The notes under the pieces were generated by a model. The model was not told where the DNA came from, made no database searches, and saw nothing but the letters and a program-made list of their open reading frames with translations. 7,432 nt of DNA from Planctomycetaceae bacterium UBA6163 (lineage in GTDB: Bacteria; Planctomycetota; Planctomycetia; Pirellulales; Pirellulaceae), in the NCBI GenBank assembly GCA_002428205.1, contig DIUH01000222.1, positions 1 through 7,432 of the forward strand, given 5' to 3'. Position numbers and translations under genes: made by a program. Positions 6,868 through 7,432 of this stretch are shown here, one piece after another. Position 1 is the first letter of the stretch. Each line of letters begins with the position of its first letter.

Positions 6868-7419
6868 ATGAACCAAGCAAGGTTGAAGCAGGATTCGATT
6901 CCGCTAGTCGGGATCGTAACGGTATCGGATCGGGCATCACGCGGCGAGTACGAAGACCGTGGTGGTCCGGCGATTTTGGAATACTTGAATCAGGTTTTGT
7001 CGTCGCCGTGGCAACCGGTGTCGAAGGTGATTTCGGATGATCAAGCGACGATCGAGGCGACGCTGCGTGAGTTGGCCAATCAAGGGTGTTGCTTGATTGT
7101 GACCACGGGCGGCACTGGGCCCGCGCCGCGTGATGTGACGCCTGAGGCGACTGAAGCGGTTTGCGAAAAGATGCTGCCGGGGTTCGGCGAATGGATGCGA
7201 AAGGTGTCGATGGAGAAAGTGCCGACTGCGATCCTGTCGCGACAAACTGCTGGAATCTTAGGCAGCAGTTTGATTGTCAACCTGCCGGGGCAGCCCAAGG
7301 CGATCGGTGAATGTTTGGACGCAGTTTTCCCGGCGATCCCATATTGCATCGATTTGATCGGCGGGCCGAGGTTGGAGACCGATCCGGAGTGGATTGTTGC
7401 ATTCCGGCCGAAGAAGTAG
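6868..7419 (+). CDS. mog: molybdopterin adenylyltransferase Mog
   Basis: Cytoplasmic enzyme of molybdenum cofactor synthesis; it uses ATP to adenylate molybdopterin, making the activated intermediate into which MoeA inserts molybdate. From the ATG at 6868 the protein has 183 residues (E. coli Mog has 195). The match to Mog runs the full length: GIVTVSDRASRGEYEDRGGPA near the start, ISDDQATIEATL with Asp57 (E. coli Asp49), the signature TTGGTGPAPRDVTPEAT (79-95) with Asp89 (E. coli Asp82), PTAILSRQ, and NLPGQPKAIGECLDAV. Compared with E. coli Mog it lacks about 12 residues between the NLPGQPK motif and the PYC segment, and its C-terminus stops at AFRPKK. The start could also be the GTG at 6850 (189 residues); the ATG is preferred because it gives the usual short N-terminus, with a weak AGAG at 6858-6861. 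No other Moco genes lie in the window. It may be read through from the propeller gene, but the palindrome between them leaves this open. Confidence 0.95.
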   Translation: MNQARLKQDSIPLVGIVTVSDRASRGEYEDRGGPAILEYLNQVLSSPWQPVSKVISDDQATIEATLRELANQGCCLIVTTGGTGPAPRDVTPEATEAVCEKMLPGFGEWMRKVSMEKVPTAILSRQTAGILGSSLIVNLPGQPKAIGECLDAVFPAIPYCIDLIGGPRLETDPEWIVAFRPKK

Positions 7420-7432
7420 ATGCAAGGTTTTG

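Overview
The window looks like chromosomal DNA from a planctomycete, most likely of the Pirellulales (Rhodopirellula-like) group. The main reason is the very large exported beta-propeller protein. It begins its mature part with a DWPTFRGD-type motif, carries a methyltransferase-like insert and ends in carbohydrate-binding-type modules, a style of protein I associate with planctomycetes. Weak ribosome-binding sites at three of the four genes and wide intergenic gaps fit the same picture. This placement is inference from memory of the families, not a database result.

Layout. Two genes lie on the minus strand in the left third, in the order xylA then an RlmB-like gene. The RlmB-like TrmH/SpoU-family RNA 2'-O-methyltransferase is at 43-876. 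The xylose isomerase is at 1213-2532, with every expected metal and catalytic residue present. They are separated by about 340 bases with no recognisable gene. A 284-base divergent intergenic region (2533-2816) separates xylA from the plus-strand genes. The first of these is a 1315-residue exported protein (2817-6764). It has a signal peptide, about ten PQQ-like propeller repeats, a class I SAM-methyltransferase-like domain inserted in the middle, a CHB_HEX_C/Fn3-associated-type domain and a C-terminal concanavalin/LamG-like domain. Next comes an 85-103 base gap almost filled by a nested palindrome (6783-6838), then mog (6868-7419), a molybdopterin adenylyltransferase of molybdenum cofactor synthesis.

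How the genes fit together. There is no clear shared pathway. XylA (pentose isomerisation), the RNA methyltransferase and Mog look like independent housekeeping or catabolic genes. The centre of interest is the giant propeller protein: a soluble-type SAM-binding fold sits inside a polypeptide that appears to be exported, where SAM is not expected. The second item of interest is the nested palindrome between it and mog, which resembles a REP-type intergenic repeat more than a normal terminator. No RNA genes, CRISPR arrays, insertion sequences or phage genes were seen.
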